A stretch of 64,000 bases of DNA from Pyrocephalus nanus (Eukaryota; Chordata; Aves; Passeriformes; Tyrannidae), in the NCBI GenBank assembly GCA_038380795.1, contig CM076262.1:72312629-72376628 (forward strand), given 5' to 3'. Positions within the stretch are counted from its first letter, which is position 1. Every line of letters starts with the position of its first letter. Below are positions 1 through 14,795 of the stretch, piece by piece. The translations under genes were made by a program, and so were the position numbers. A model generated the notes under the pieces. It had not been told where the DNA came from. It ran no database searches and saw nothing but the letters and a program-made list of their open reading frames with translations.

Positions 1-3000
1 CACGTGTTCGAACATAAATATATTTGGTTATTCTGCTAAATTTGTAAAGATTCTGTGCAGTTCTTTGAGAACTCTGAGGGTCAGAGACTTCATTTCATCC
101 AAGGAACTCTATGGACAAACTTCTCATACCAAACTGTTCTCTGCAGCCCAGTTAATACACACACAGTTGTATACACACAAATGAACACATGCATGTCTTT
201 CAAGCCATTTTTGTTTTATTTAATGAGGAGTATCCCAAGGGATTTGTGTCTCAGTGACAACGTCTGCAGTGAAGATTCTGGCAGCTGCTAAATGACAAAA
301 TAAAGGTTCAGCCCTTGAAGCAAATGAGCAGGCAGTACCTTGAGAATGATGCAATTAAAAAAAAAAAAAAAAACAAAAACCAAAAACTAAAAAGCAAGAT
401 CTTCTCTTGTCACTACCAGCTTAGAGTTGCAGTTAGGCTGCATTTGCTGCTGTCTGTAAAATGATATGCATTTTTAGTGCAGCGATATTTTTGGGACACT
501 TGTGGCCTGTAACTTGACAATATTTTTTCTTTAATGTGCAAGGGTGTCATACAGAAGAAGGAGGGAATCTCACCAGGGAGTCAGCAAACTAAGATTGCAG
601 TTGAGTCACAGCTTTAAAGGATCTTCATAACATTGCTTGAATTTGCATTTGTGCCGACACGTTCTCTGCTTCGCAGCCAAGGCCCAGTTCCTGGAATCAG
701 TAGGATTTTGTGGTATTTCCAATTAGCTTTGGTTGGATATCTCATGAAGGGTGGATTTCAAAGAGATGATGGGTCCAAATAAGTATTTTATAGTTGACCT
801 TTATATATATAGCTGACAAGGCACTGTTTTGGATTTTCTTTTTGTTCTGGATAATTTTGTTTCTTGTATTAAAAATGCATATATGAGTTTGATTTCGCTG
901 TCAGTAGTTAAACTTCAGATGATAGCAATTTAAACATAGTAAAAAGTATTTGATGCAGGGATGCAAATGCAGTTAATCACTCTTCTGTATCTGGGAAACC
1001 AACACTGTCTGATTTCAGCCTAACATTTCTTATCCTTGGAGGATAAGAAAACAGTTTGGGGTTTGGAAGCTACCAAACCCAGTAAGTAATTGTTTTACTG
1101 GCACTGCTGACTTTCATCCACCTTTCATTGCCCGTGTGATTCCAACCCAAACTTGACCTTGTGTGTCAAGCTGGAAATGGAAATAGTATCCTAATGTCAG
1201 ATTTTCGATTTTTAGATTCTCTAATCCACAAAAATCACTTTTATGCCGGTCAGATCTCTCCATCCAGAAAGTCCTCCCTTTTTTTGGACCTTGGGCTCCT
1301 TGCCAAGGAGAAAGCTTTCAGCATCACCACCACTTGCTGTCTGTGTATCCTGAGAGGGAAAAGTCAAGGAAGCGAGAGAGGGATGGTGGAGCTCAGCATG
1401 GCATTTTCAAAGAGCATTGAAGAGAAAAGCTGTGCCCCACAGGCTCGAGAGCTGACATCAGGAGTAGAAATCAGAGCCGTTCCCCAGCAGCTTTCGCTGG
1501 CAGCGAGGCCACGGAGCAACATCATTAGAGAAGTCCTGTTGGGCATCCTTTGAAACCCTCCAGTTTCTCCTGTATCCTGGTTTTTTGCTCACGGGAGAGC
1601 TGTGGTTTCAAGCTGAGCTTTCAGGCAGCTGCACAGCGTGCTTTGTGTTCCCAGATTTGCCAAGTGACCCGTTCACCAACAAGGCCTTCAGCAAACACGT
1701 TTTTGAACAATGTTTGTCGTTTTGCCGGAGCCTGGGACTTGGCTCTTGACGTGTGCGAGTTGGCACAATTCCTTTTTGGGCTGTTGCACTTCCAGAACCG
1801 CTCTGAGCACCGACAGAGCTGCTTCACGTACCAAAGCCCATCTGCAGGCTTGGGATCTTTGCTTGGCACTGGGGCTGGATGAGGACAGCTGACCTCAGAC
1901 AACCTCTGAGGGCCTGTAAATCACGGCCAGGAATCAAGGCTTATCTGTGTCCAAAATGGGCTGGCAGTGGACCTGTCAGTCAGCACCCAGAGAGCAGAAT
2001 TTCTGTTCCATCACTCAACAAAACAGAAAGTTTAACTCCATGTTTTATCCTTCATGTCTGATTTTATTACATTCCATCCCCAGCTACTCCTGCCATTTTT
2101 TTTCCTAAAGGAAGCTTTTCTGTTTTCCTGAATTTAACCCTGGCCTTCCTTACCTGTGTTTTTCCTTATCTGGCAGCTGGCTATGACTGAATGATGGATG
2201 CTAAGACCAATTTCATGTGAGAAGACCTCACAGATAAAGTCTGTTATGAACAAAATATGGCAGTTTAAGAAGAAATCCTAAACACAGGGAGCAGAGGGTT
2301 TAATCTTCTCTTTTGACTTCCCAGTCAAACCCCTCAGACCTGATCACTGTATAACAGTTGGCTGAAGGTCACCTTCAAATGCAGTTTACTCTGTTTTTAT
2401 TACATTTACCAAAGCCCTTAGGACCTCCAGGGATATTAGGGAGAAATCTTTAAAAACTGTGAAGTTCTGACTTGCATCGTTGCATTCACAAATCAAAATG
2501 TCTGAATTGTGCCAAGGAACCCAAGTGTGAAATTTGGGTTCTGGTAATTTTCTGGGGTCTTGCATTATGCCTTTTGTTTTCTTTTAATGGAGCTGAGGGC
2601 GGGGGTGTTATTAGCGTTAGCCTGTCGTAAATTAATTTTGCTTCTTGAAAGAAAAACTGCTGGGGAGAAACAGCTCCTGCATTCCCAGTCAGTGTCTGCA
2701 CCAAGATTTAAAAGCAGGGAACTGAGCTTGGTGTGTTCAGATGGGACTTCTGGGCCCTGCTGCAGTATAAATAGCAAATATTAATAACAAATACAAACGC
2801 TGACATGTTTCTTGTTTAAAAGCCAAACAGACCTTTGATACTAACTGTGTGTGTACATTTGATCTGTGTTATTGTGTGTTTTCTTCTCATCTTTCTTGTC
2901 TGCTCTTCCGGTTGTCTCCTTTGGTTGCCATCTCCAATGTGGGGTTTCATAGCTTAGTTTAGGGATGAGGTCTCACATTTTGGTTTTGTGTCTTCAAAAC

Positions 3001-4953
3001 ACTAAAATCTGTTTTCAAGCCTTCATTCTACTACAAAAGCTCAGCAAAACTGGGCTCCAAGCTGAGCGTTATTGAGCATTACAATTATGTGTTACAGCAT
3101 GAGTATTTCACCTATATAATCAAATTTTTATGGTGAACAGTCAGTATCTTCCTGGTAGGGAGTTAAAAAATTCCCCCCTCCTCCCCAAAATATTTTTTGG
3201 CAGAGAAACATGGGCAAGGACAAGCAAAATGCACTTTTTTGTTGAATTACCTTGATTGCTTTGGTGGAGCTCCAACACCAGGGTCCTAAAAAGAGGGAAA
3301 AATAATACCCCAATCCCAGTATTTTGATATGATCTCTTCTAAAGTAACAATTCACATTTTGAGGGGGAGGGGGTTGCAGTTGTTTGGGTTTTTTAAAATT
3401 ACTTCGATTTTTATTTTTAAAATTGCAGAATTAGAACTCAAAATTACACCAAAAAAATTTCTAGTCAGTTGGCAATTTTTTTTCCATTACATGGAAATTT
3501 TCCCCCTTAGATCAAGCAAGAATTGAAATTATGTAGGTTCTCTTTTTGCCAGCAAATTCATCTTGAAAAATTACGTGTCCAGAGGGCTCTTTACTGGCCT
3601 CAAGTTCATGCTAATGCTTTATTTATTAAAGAGGTAGAAAAATCTGCTAACACACATACGCTGTGAGCAGGTGTGGTTAGATTCCTCACTCTAAACTTTC
3701 ATAATCTTTTCTTCTACACATTTCAGTCTGACCTCTTCAGACTCTTTTAGAAGTCCTTGCTTTGATCTGCAGGGGAGTTGATTTTACTAGAACTCTGTGT
3801 GTGTGTGTGTGTTTTGCAGCGAATTTCTTTGCCACAGGGGCAAAGAGGGCATGAAAAACTCTGCATTCTGTTTATTTTGGAAGCCTCCAGGCTTTCTGGA
3901 TTCTAGAGGACACTCAAGGCTGGAGAAAGGCAAATGCTGTCAGAAAGGGCAAGAGGGACAACTCAGGCAGCTGCAGACCACGCAGTGTCACCTCTGTCCC
4001 TGAAAAAAAACCATGGAGGGAGTTCTTTGACGCATTTCTAGGGACATTCTAGTATTTTTTAGCCTATTATACCTGATCCTGTGAAAGCTGGGTGTCTGCT
4101 GCACCTCCTGAGTGCTGATTTTGCCTGATTTTGTTTCATCATGAGCAGAAATACAAATTGTGATCAAAGCCAATGGGCTAGTTTTGGTAGCAACGTCCAA
4201 AGGGCATCAGGACTCTGTACACTGTAGCCTGAATGGCAAAGAAATGCAGAATAAATCAAGTTAACTGCAGTTCAGAATTGTTAATGCAGTGCCTGTATGA
4301 TTTTGAGGGAGCTTTATCAATGGAGAGTCCCTGAGCCTTTAGGGAATGGTAATTAGATTCTTCCCTGTCAGATTTTTCCATGGGCACAGTACACTGAGTG
4401 AGAGGACAGTAACCATTCTTAGCAGCACAGAGACCTTGAGCTTCAGTAGGGCATGGAAGCAGTAAATCATTTTGTCACCCTTCCAAAATTCTGCCTTTCC
4501 ATCCTTCCTCTTGAAGCTCGGAAGATTATCATTCTTTCTGCCCTTCTTCTGTTCCTTTTTCCATTTCTTTCTGACAGGCAGGGTTTGTTTGCTGCTTTGG
4601 GGCCCAGCAACCCATTTCCCCACTTTTCACTAAGCCCAGGAATCTCCAGGGAAGGTTTTTGATCTCAGCATCACTCTCACATCAGCAATTCTAAAACTGC
4701 ACCATTTCCTGCTCAGCTCTGATCCAAATCTTGTGTCCAGCTCTCCTGCCATTTTCTGTTTAATGATCTGTAGATCATTACAGCCCTGACCTGCTTGGTT
4801 CCATCTCCATGGATCTCCTTTGCCTCCCAGAGTTGCAGGGTCACCTGTCCCTCCCATGGCCTGCACCTCAGCAGCTGCAGTCAGGAGTAAGTAAAATTCA
4901 CAGCCATCTTAGCACACCATCACAGATGGAGAAATGGGGGAAATTAGAGGAAA

Positions 4954-5150
4954 ATCATGGAATAGCTTCAGCTGGAGTGGACTTTGAAGATCATCTCATT
5001 CCAACCCCACTGCCATGGGCAGGGACACCTTCCACACCTATCCCAGGTTGCTCAGAGCTCTGTCCACCTGGCCTTGGACATTTTCAGGGGTAGGAAGCCA
5101 CAACCACCCTGGACAACCTGTTCCAGTGCCTCACTACCCTTCCAGGAAGT
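4954..5150 (-). mobile_element. CR1-type LINE 3' fragment
   Basis: The reverse complement carries the CR1 3' block: CCCATGGCAG, GATGATCTTC-like and the run on CAACCTGGG and GGCCAGG. It is diverged and truncated, as is usual for bird CR1. Confidence 0.85.
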
Positions 5151-8100
5151 CCCCTCCCTTTAGGAAGCAAAGTCCTTTATTCCTTACTGTTTTATGTGTC
5201 TTTTATTCCTCTCAGCATAATACACATCCCTTACTCCCAAATGCCTGCCCTTTTCCTAAAGTATTTTGCTCTCCTTTTCTCATGTAAAGTAGTTTTCTGT
5301 GTCCCTCTCTTTCTGGGACCTGGGCAACTGCTCTAGAAACCCATTTCTTGCCTCCCTTTTCATCCTTCTCTTTTAGTTTCTATTTTAATTGCTGTGGTTT
5401 GGATTTGCCTAACCTGTGTGAACGAGTTCTTTTCCTGTGTTTGTGCATTTCACTCACCTGAATGCCACAATATTAATGTGAGAGACCTTAGTGATCCTGT
5501 GAGAAAAGAAAAAGAGAACTAAACTTGTAAAATTTACGGCCTTATGGAACAGAAAGCAGCAAAGCAGCAGGTTAAGTGCAAAGCTGAGGTGCACTGCAGG
5601 TATAGCAGCCATGCAACCAGAATAATGCTGTGTGGTTTGGGATCAGTCCAGCTGGGAAAAATTCCCAGCAGAACTTCCTGCCAGCAGTATCTTGACATGC
5701 TGAGCTAACCCCACCTCTGCCTGTGCCTTCCTGGAAGGGGGTGTGAGTGCCCACGATGAGTTGTAGCCACAGAGATACAGATCAGTCATTGAGGTGCTTG
5801 GTGGAGACAGTCCTCAGTTTTTTTTTACATCAGGCAGCTGATGTGTTCCAAAGGTTATCATTTTACTGGGAGCCCTGACAGGGAAGGTGTTGCCCTCAGA
5901 TCGTTATCTTATCGAAGAGGGATGTATTTAATGTTTATTGCTGTAAAATATTAACCGTAAATAAACAGTGGAGCTCGTTGATGGATGTGCTCCATCTCCT
6001 GAGGGACACTGCCAACGCACTCACATCTCAGACTGCCACACTGAGAACCGAAATGCATAAAATAAATGAACCTGTGTAATGTTCACTGTGAACTGAGCGG
6101 ATTTTGCTGCAGGCTTTGAGCAAAACGACAGCTTTTTATTTCTCTGGCGATTTCAGCGTCGATCACTGTCGAACTATCGTACTGCTCTTGTGCTACCCAC
6201 AGGCTTTTCATGATATTGGAGCATCTCCACCTAGTTTAGTTCAGGAGAGAAAGGTGAGCCCTTTGTGTTTATCCCAGGGGATCCAAAATTACGGGTGTCT
6301 AAAGGGAAAATTCGCAGAGTTAAATGTCCCTCTGTAGGAATCAAGGAGACAATTCCCAGGGGCAGGGTCAGCTCTTGCAGCAGCACCTGTGTTCGTGCTT
6401 TTCACACAGGCAGGGCATGTCTTGCTCCAGTTTTGAGGCTTTTAAGCCTCAGTCATCACCCAGTTATTAACACAGATCACAGTCCATAATGACTGATTGC
6501 CATAATCATTGCTGGGTGCATGTGCTGAAGGAGTCCTGAAAATAGGATGGAAGGACACTGGAGATGTCTGGCGTGGCCAAGAAGAGAAATTTTGAGCTTT
6601 TTTTAATCCCACAGGTACTATCCAAAGCAGAGGAGGGTGTTTACTGGTATGCAATTCAGATGGAAGGAGAGGAGTAGAGAAGGCAATTGCAGTGCAAGGC
6701 ACTCATGGAAAAGAGCATATTGCAGTCCAGGAGCTGTTAAACAAAAACCACAAAAAAAATACCCTTTTACAACTGAAACAGCTCTCAACAGGGAGACTGG
6801 GTGTTCTGTGGGCAGAGGTGGGTCCTAGAAATCTTCTCTAATGCTTGAAGTATATTATTAATAGTCTTTAAAAAGAGCCATACCAGCCTTCTGCCACTGC
6901 AGCAGTTTTGGGAGAGGCAAAACAGGTGCAAAAATATTGCAGTCTGAGCTCATGGGAATGTCCTGGGAGGGAGAGAGGGGTCCAGTCTCCTTCCACCTGG
7001 GAAGAAGAGCCTTTTCCTTGCCAAGGCACGAAGAAAGAGCGAGCAGAAACATGAGTGAGGACAGAAGCAGAAACAGCAGCAGTGATGTTATCTTTGGGTC
7101 TGTATAATCTCATTAAGCACTACGAGCAAGGCTTCATTTCTGCGCTCATGAAAATATCCAGCTGCCTTCTCTTCCTCTGCAGCAATCATTGTCTTGGTAA
7201 GAAAGAAAGCCAGGAAGGTTCCAGACCAAGGCACCGTACCTGTGGGGCTGGGAACTATTTTCTCCTCTGTATCTGCACTCCAGTGTGTATTGCCTCATCT
7301 TCAAAGAGCAGTGACATTAGCAGTTGATTTTCTGTGGTCCTTGTCACCTCTGATGCTTTGATTTTTGGAAAATGCAGGTATTCTAAAGGTTTATAAAGTC
7401 TCACCTTAGTAACAGTGCACGTATTCCAAAATTCTTCTTCGTTTCATTTTGGTTTTTCAGAATGTGTTTGTATTCTTGTAAAAGGCAGTGTTAGGAGCCC
7501 ATCTGCCTGTTAGGGATAAATAATAATAAAATTGTAGGTTATCTCCAGCAGATATTTGTCAACACTGTGCAGATGTGTACGCATACAAACCTGCGTGTCA
7601 CGTTTCAAATTAATTCAAATAAGTTCGTGTCATTTATTCTCCTTTAGTCACTGCTACTGCTTTGTCTCTCTTTTGAGGAGGCTGTTTGGGAAGCAGTGAT
7701 TATTTTGCATGGATTAGGAAACCCTTCCCCCTGTATTAGCACATATTTCAGTAGGGGAGACCAGATGATAAAAGGAATCAAACTGATGGACCCAGGAACA
7801 AAGGAAATCGTGGGCTTGACAGTCAACCTGTAACCTCCACCAGTAATAGCTAGAAATGTTTCCTTGGAAACCAGGCTGAAAACCAAATTCTCTCATATTA
7901 AATTCTCAGTTTGACTGAGAAGCCAATTGTATGGGATATTATCTCTCCATGTGTGCCATTGTGTATTTTAAATAGCAGGGAATAACCTGAAGTAGGTGCA
8001 CATAAACGGGGGGCATGTTTCTGTGTTCCTGTGAATCTGTACATTGGTTTTGATTCAAAGGTGAACATTTCCCCCACTGACAGTAGGAGAAAGCAAATAA

Positions 8101-11100
8101 TTTAGGTAGAAGTCACAACTTTCATGCAGAAGTACATGCTGTGAAATTGCCCCTTGTGCTGGACAGAATCAGTTGCAGAAGAAATGCATTGGGGTGTGAT
8201 TTGTCAAAATAAAATGTAAGGTTGGTTTTCCTTTGGAGGTCCCAGAAAGGTATTTTAGGGAATGTGGTTAATTCGTTGCTTACCCTGACTGAGGGACAAC
8301 TGAGCAACTATTGCAAGAGCCAGAAAGCATTTTTGGTGTTAGAGGCCCAAAGGTGTGGGCTAAACCAAAACCTTGCTTATGTCTGCAACAGAGATTAACC
8401 TCCTGCTGGAAGGGGAGTGGAGAGACAAGCTCTAGCAATCCTGAGGCATTGGCTCTCTGCTGCTGTACATGGATATACATTTGGATTATTGCATGTTGTC
8501 CATCCATTTACACAAAGTGGACAGTATGAGAAGCTCTTGAAGAGGTGCTTTTGAGATCTGAGATTGTTTCTGGAAATGTTTTTTGTGCTGATCTGGGGTC
8601 TGTGCTGCGTGGGAGGAGAGTTGACACAATTGCCTCTGTGAATTGCAGAGAAGATTCTTTTGATTGTCTACTGTAGTTGCTGTACATCTCTTTATTTCAT
8701 TTTCCAGTGTCTGCTTCAGTCACATCAATCACTCCTTGGTCCCTCTCAGCTGTGTCCCCTCAGGACAGTTTTCACCACTTTTATTTAGATGAAACCCCTG
8801 CATCACCAAGTGGCAGTTTGCACATTTCCTACCTGTGCTATCTCTCTGGACACATTAGGAATGCTCCTGATCAGAACTGGTCAAAAGCAGTTTCTGTTGA
8901 GGGGGGAAAGGTATGGAGAGCAAAGCAGTTATTTGTACCCTCTGCCTTGGTAAGCTTGGTGCTGTATTTTCTTTTAAACATAAATTTGACTCTGAGTCAG
9001 TCCCATCATTTTTATATTGTCTGTCAAATGGCAGCTCTCAGGAAAGAAACACCTATTTAAGGAAGGCCCATGACCTCTTAAAGGACTTTAAAATATCCAG
9101 GTTCCCCTTCCAGTTCTTCTGTTGCTTCGTTATGTGACCTTGGGTGGGTCACTTCAAATCTGTGTGTCTGCCTCCTGCTCTGAAAAATTACATGGCTCTT
9201 CTTTAGAAAGAAGAAAAAAGGCTATGTAATAGTTAGGTATTAATGAAATACTTAATCAAAAAACCTATTGGCAATCCAAAATACGTGTCTGGAGACCTTT
9301 AGTTACCCTTCTGCCTCAGATCTAATCTGGGAGGTTGAGGGACATTTAATCAGTGCCATTCCCTGGCCACTCATACAGCTTAAGAGACCATCCTCTTTCA
9401 ATTTGCTTTTCGTGGGCTGGGCACCTGTGGAAGCAGCGAGATCCTTGGAATGCAGATGCTCTCTAGGAAAAAGCAGTCAGCTTTGTGTGCCTTGCTGCAG
9501 ATTGTTCAGGTAACTAATAGATGCTCAAATCCCTGGCATCAGGGGAATCAGCAGAACATGAAACCAGAGTGGCGAAAGACATCTGTGCTAAAAATAAATA
9601 GACCCAAAATAAGATAAGCTCCGTGCCCAGGAAAGGGAACATGCAGGGAAAGTAAAAGCAAGTTCAGCACTGAAGAAGGAAAGGGTATGTTACTAAAGAG
9701 GAACTAGATTTTAAAGTTAATTATGTATGATGTTTAGTCAATTAAATGAGGCCTCAAGCAGTACTAAACATTTGTATGGATAAAAATACATATTACAAGT
9801 GAAATATGTATAGAAAGATAATGTTGTAAATGAAACATTTAAACCAATCCCTTCCTTCTATAAAACCATGATGAGACCTGACTGGGAAGATGTGATTTCC
9901 CAGCTGCCTGATGCAGATTTACATCTTTTCTTTGAAACATCTCCTGTAGCTCCTGTCGGATGGTGGGCAAGAACAAATACATCTCAGGCCTGCTGCTGCA
10001 CAGTAGTTCTTGTGCCCCTGGATAATTTCTCTGCCTACACCTTGTTTTGTGCTCTGCTTAATTTACTCAGCAGTCCTTTTCCCTGCTTTTCTTTAATTTT
10101 CATTGTAACAGCAAGGCAAGATGCATTTTGGCTCCAGAGGCACAGCCGAGCCCGTGCACTGGGAAGGTGCCCGAGCTTCTGAGCTGCAGCACTGAGAAGA
10201 GGGAGTGCCAAGACATGCCATTTCTATTCTGAAAGCTTTAACGTTTTGTTAAAAGAGGTCAGATTTCCTCTAAGGCCAGCAGCACACCTCCAGGGAGTTG
10301 GTTCAGCAGGCCACTGAATGAAAAGGATGTGTAGGTGAAGTGGAAGAGAAGTGCTGTCTCTGCAATAGGATCCCCTTTAATCTGAAAACAAGCAACTCAC
10401 TTTCTCACTCCATCCCAGTTTCTTTTCTGTTTGAGGCATGGCATGTGTTTACTCACACCCTCTCACTGCAGTTTGGCAATTTGTCTTCTCGTTATCCTGG
10501 TCTTGGAGCACAGGCTAAACTCCAGCTCCTCATCTGCCAGCGTCCTGCACTTGGAATGAGCCTCCCCCAAGATTTGGCCCCCACTTCATTGCTGTTCTTT
10601 GGCAGGTGGAGTGGATTTGATGTGAGGTGATACCTTCACAATAGATCTGTTGGCTCTTTGGGTTTAATCTGATTAAACTCTCCCAGACGCCTACTTAGGG
10701 AAGGTAGACAGGATGAGTCTGAGTCAGGAAGATTAGGTGACTCTTGCACGATCAGGAAAAGGTTAGAGGAGGCAGAGGCAGGAATTTGAGGGGCACCATG
10801 GGCACGTGAACAGACTCATTGAAATCAGGCATCAGGCTGTGAGAGGGGAAGAAGGGCTGGCACAACATCATCCACTTGCTCCCCATTCCCACTTCTCGCA
10901 CAGGTCCTGACCTTTTGGAACTGTAGCAGGAGAGAGGGAATCAGCAATCAGTGGGGAGGAGGGAGCTGAAGCTGATAAATCTTTGTCTAAACCCCAGGTC
11001 AGTGTGTTAAACTCTGGGCCAGCCAGCCCCCCTAACTTCAGTTGGCTACAGGGAAACCTCCAATATGAACTTCCACCTTAGAAAAGACAAGAGCTGGAAT

Positions 11101-14100
11101 ACATGGTGTGATCAGGCTGTCTCCATTATTCATGAAGGGGAAAACAATCAAAACTCTGCATTGTCTCTCCTAAATGTTCCTCAGATGACTGACAAGCAGA
11201 AGTTGGACAGGTTTCCTCCTTTGCTGCTTGTGATTATACCACTGTGGCTCAGAGCATCATTTCTAGGATGAAATTTTGCCTGGGAGGGAAGGGTAGACGG
11301 GTTCATTTCCCCCTCCAGCCAGTCCTTGAGCAATGGGTGTTGCATGTAAAGGCTTCATAATAATTATGAAGAAAGATAGGAGTTCTTGTGTTGCCTCCCA
11401 AGGGGCTCGTGTCACACAGCTTGTTACAGCCGTTTTCTTTCCTAATGGAAGAAACTGGTTGTGGGCGTAATTCTGCCACGGTGTGTGGGAGGGAAATCTT
11501 GGGGAACAGATGGTTCTTGGTGAACAGACTCCAGTGACTAAGACCCGACTCTCAAAAAAGGAATTAATCTATCAAGCTGATTTGCTGATGAACAGAAATA
11601 GGGAAAAATAACCCTAATGTAAACACCAGAACGACCCGTGAAGCAAAGGCTGCCTGTTGGGTGTGTTGCATGCTTGACAGTGGTGTTTCTCCCTGGTAAG
11701 GAAATTGCTTTTTAACAGCTCTCTTATGGGGAGGGATTCTCTTAAGCTGTTTCTTTTTAAAATGCTGATGTGTTTATCATTGAGCAACAAGAGGGCAGAA
11801 AACCAGGCACTCAAAACTCCCAGTGGGGGGGGGGGAACAACAAAAAAAAAAAAGAATTCTGCAGTAGTAAGAATTTTGCATCTACAGATTCATGTCTTTC
11901 TGCTTGAAGGTGGTGTGGGAAACCACTGGGAATTTCTGATGGAGATGAGTTTGTGCACAGAAAGATTTCAGAAAACATCACCCTGTAGAGCCACCAATAT
12001 GTACAGTCAGAATGGACAGATTCTCCAGTCAAGCTCATTTCAGTCCCCTCACACTTATCCCTTAAAGGCCATGGTTTAATTATCGGCGCTGATAACGACT
12101 TTCCTGACCAATACAGAGCCATTTCTGACACCAGGTTGCTGAGTGGGTGGATTAAAGTCTCTCCCTGGTGGAAGAGGTTTTCCCCTGGAAAAGAAGCACC
12201 CAGGACTGTGGGCTATTGCTCAGCCATGAGTAATCTCTTAAGAGCTCCTTGCCAGCCATTTGATACGTTGGTGTTGCATTTTCAGGGCATTTAGCAATCC
12301 CACCAGCTGGGAATTAGATAAGCAGCATCTCAGTTTTACCAGTGTGAGAACAGAAAGCGGGTAAATTAAGTGGTCCTTTCTTATGTGGCAGTATTTTTTT
12401 CAGGACTCATTTGATTGCTATATTGACTGAAATGCAATTTTAGGTCTATTAGGCCTGCAGACCCAGCACAGCTCAGGGGAGATTATTTTAAAGTCTGTAT
12501 CCAGAGTGAACTTTTCAATTTAGAGCTGACTGCAGTGTAGTGGGAAATTCTCAAATACTAAATATGTAGCAGACAAGGCAGAGTTTCACATGGGTTTAAC
12601 AGAAGCAGTGCTAAGCAGTCTGAGACTTGATTCTCCTTCCCTTGGGCATTACAGTAAAAATCTCCATTTTTTAAATAAATGTCTATGTGCATCTGAACCA
12701 TTTTTAGCTACATGATAATACTAAACTTCAGGGCTAAAGGCTAAATGCATACAAAACATCCTGCAGTAATGTTTCAGACTTGGCATCTGGCCTGGTAAAA
12801 TCATATCTAAAACTGGCAAGGCTCCTTTTGAGCAGCATGCAAGGGAATGCACATCTCCACAGCTGCAACCCCACCCAGCTGTAGATTGGCATCCCTTTGG
12901 AAGTGGGCTTTAATCCTGGAGCTGATCTCCTGAGCTTCTGTTTCTGTAGTGGCACAGTGCTGATCTCCACACCTCACAGGGCACAGATGGCTTCAGAGCT
13001 GTCAGTGTTGCATATTAGCTGTCATTTCTCTTGGTTTGGAGAGTGGTGATCAGTTATTATTATATAAATTTTCAGGAGATGCTGTAGGAGGGAAGGAAAC
13101 ACAGTGTTTTGGAGACTCATCTCTCTTCCAGTCTAAAAGGGAAGAAGATATTCTTGGTTTAGTGCGTTTTTACTCTCTCTGAATTAGACAAAATTGAAAT
13201 GCTCGGAGTGATGAATTGAGTAAATGATGGGAAGATAATAGCTGTGCCATTATCCCTGGAGAGGCGATGCCAAAACTGAATGCTGGGGTGAGCTGCCATA
13301 AAATGTTCAGTTGTAAGGAAAATTGCATGGACTAGGATTTTCATCGTTCTTCCCTCAGAGCCCCACTCACCTGGTGAGTTAAAACCCTTGTGCTGTAAAA
13401 ATAAGGCTGAAAGCAGCATCTGCCTGAAGTCAGAGGGGTCCACATGGGAGATACCTGGCCATTAGCGTGGATGCTGCTGGAGAATACGAGAAGGCACAAG
13501 TTGGGCACCCCACATAGCTGCTCAGGGGATCACTACTTGTGGGTGGCACGTGGCGTCCCAAAGAGGTGGAAATTTAAGTGATGTTGCAGTACCAGAAGAG
13601 GGTCCTGCAAAAGAAAAACACAGGGGAAGGCGGAGGACCATCAGAGTTTGAGAGTCCCTCCATCCCAGCTGTGACTTCAGTGGGGGAAGATCCACTCATG
13701 CTGCTGTGGTTCCCTCAGGCTGGCAGGAATGACACCATGAAACTACTCCAGACTCTCCCTTAGATCCTAATCCACCAGTGAGCTTCCCATTTTCCTGTAC
13801 AAGTGTGGAGAGCTGAGCACAGAAAACCAGAGAATGCAAAGATCAGTCTGGTTTCCTTACTCTGTTACATTGCTTTGGAGCCTGTGAGATACAGGTGTCA
13901 TTTGATGGGAGGATGGGGACAGACTGCTTTGCTGTGAGTCTGAGCACCCATCTGGAGGTGGTGTGAAGGCTGTCCCTGCTGATTGATGGATAGGGCTGGT
14001 TTTTCAGGCTGGTGAGCCAAAGGGGGACATATGTTATGTTACCTTACAAGCCTGACTCTCCCCTTCAGGTTCCAGGCTTGAGGCATAAATGAATTAAGAT

Positions 14101-14673
14101 GTTATGATGTTTTTAAATTAAGCAATGCACCACTGAGAGGCTAACAGAGCAATTAAAAGACACTTAATCTAAAAGCACACACAACTATGAAGCTACTACT
14201 TACCATTCATTAAGAATCACACCCAACTACTCTTGAATTATAATTTTATCTCCCCTTGCCACTGTAAGTCTGTCCCTTCTTTTTCCACTCTCGTAGTTCA
14301 ATCTGGGAAATCGATGGGCTGCCCCTACTGACTATAGCAGAGCAGGTGGAGAAATTAGTTGTGCTCCCCCCAGTTAAATATGAATTTAGGAGCAATTAGT
14401 GTCTGGAGAACATTGCATCTTTCCTGCTTGTGAAACCACGGGGTGGGATGAGAGGTGCATTTCGGTGCAGGGGGTTGGTTGGGGGTATGTTCTGTTTGTT
14501 CTGCTCCTTCTGCTGAGTTTTTTTTTCAACGGTGGATTAAAGGCATAAAGGGAATTTATAACCTCTTGGCACTTGGGCCAAGGACACGGGCTCATTACCG
14601 CTAATCCCCGCTCAGACAGATGGGGAGGCTCTTGTGTACAAACAACTTTTTGTTTGTTGTTCATGGAGTGGTG

Positions 14674-14795
14674 CTCACAGAATCCAACCCCGAGTGGGAA
14701 GGGACCCACAAAGACCATCAGAGTCCAGCTCCTGGCCCTGCCCGGTTCAACCCCACTGCTCATTCTGGTGACACACAGAACAAGGGATTTGATAC
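14674..14795 (-). mobile_element. CR1-type LINE 3' fragment
   Basis: Reads as an inverted CR1 tail: ACAGAATC, GGAAGGGACCC and CCAGCTCCTGGCCCTGC. Boundaries are approximate. Confidence 0.75.
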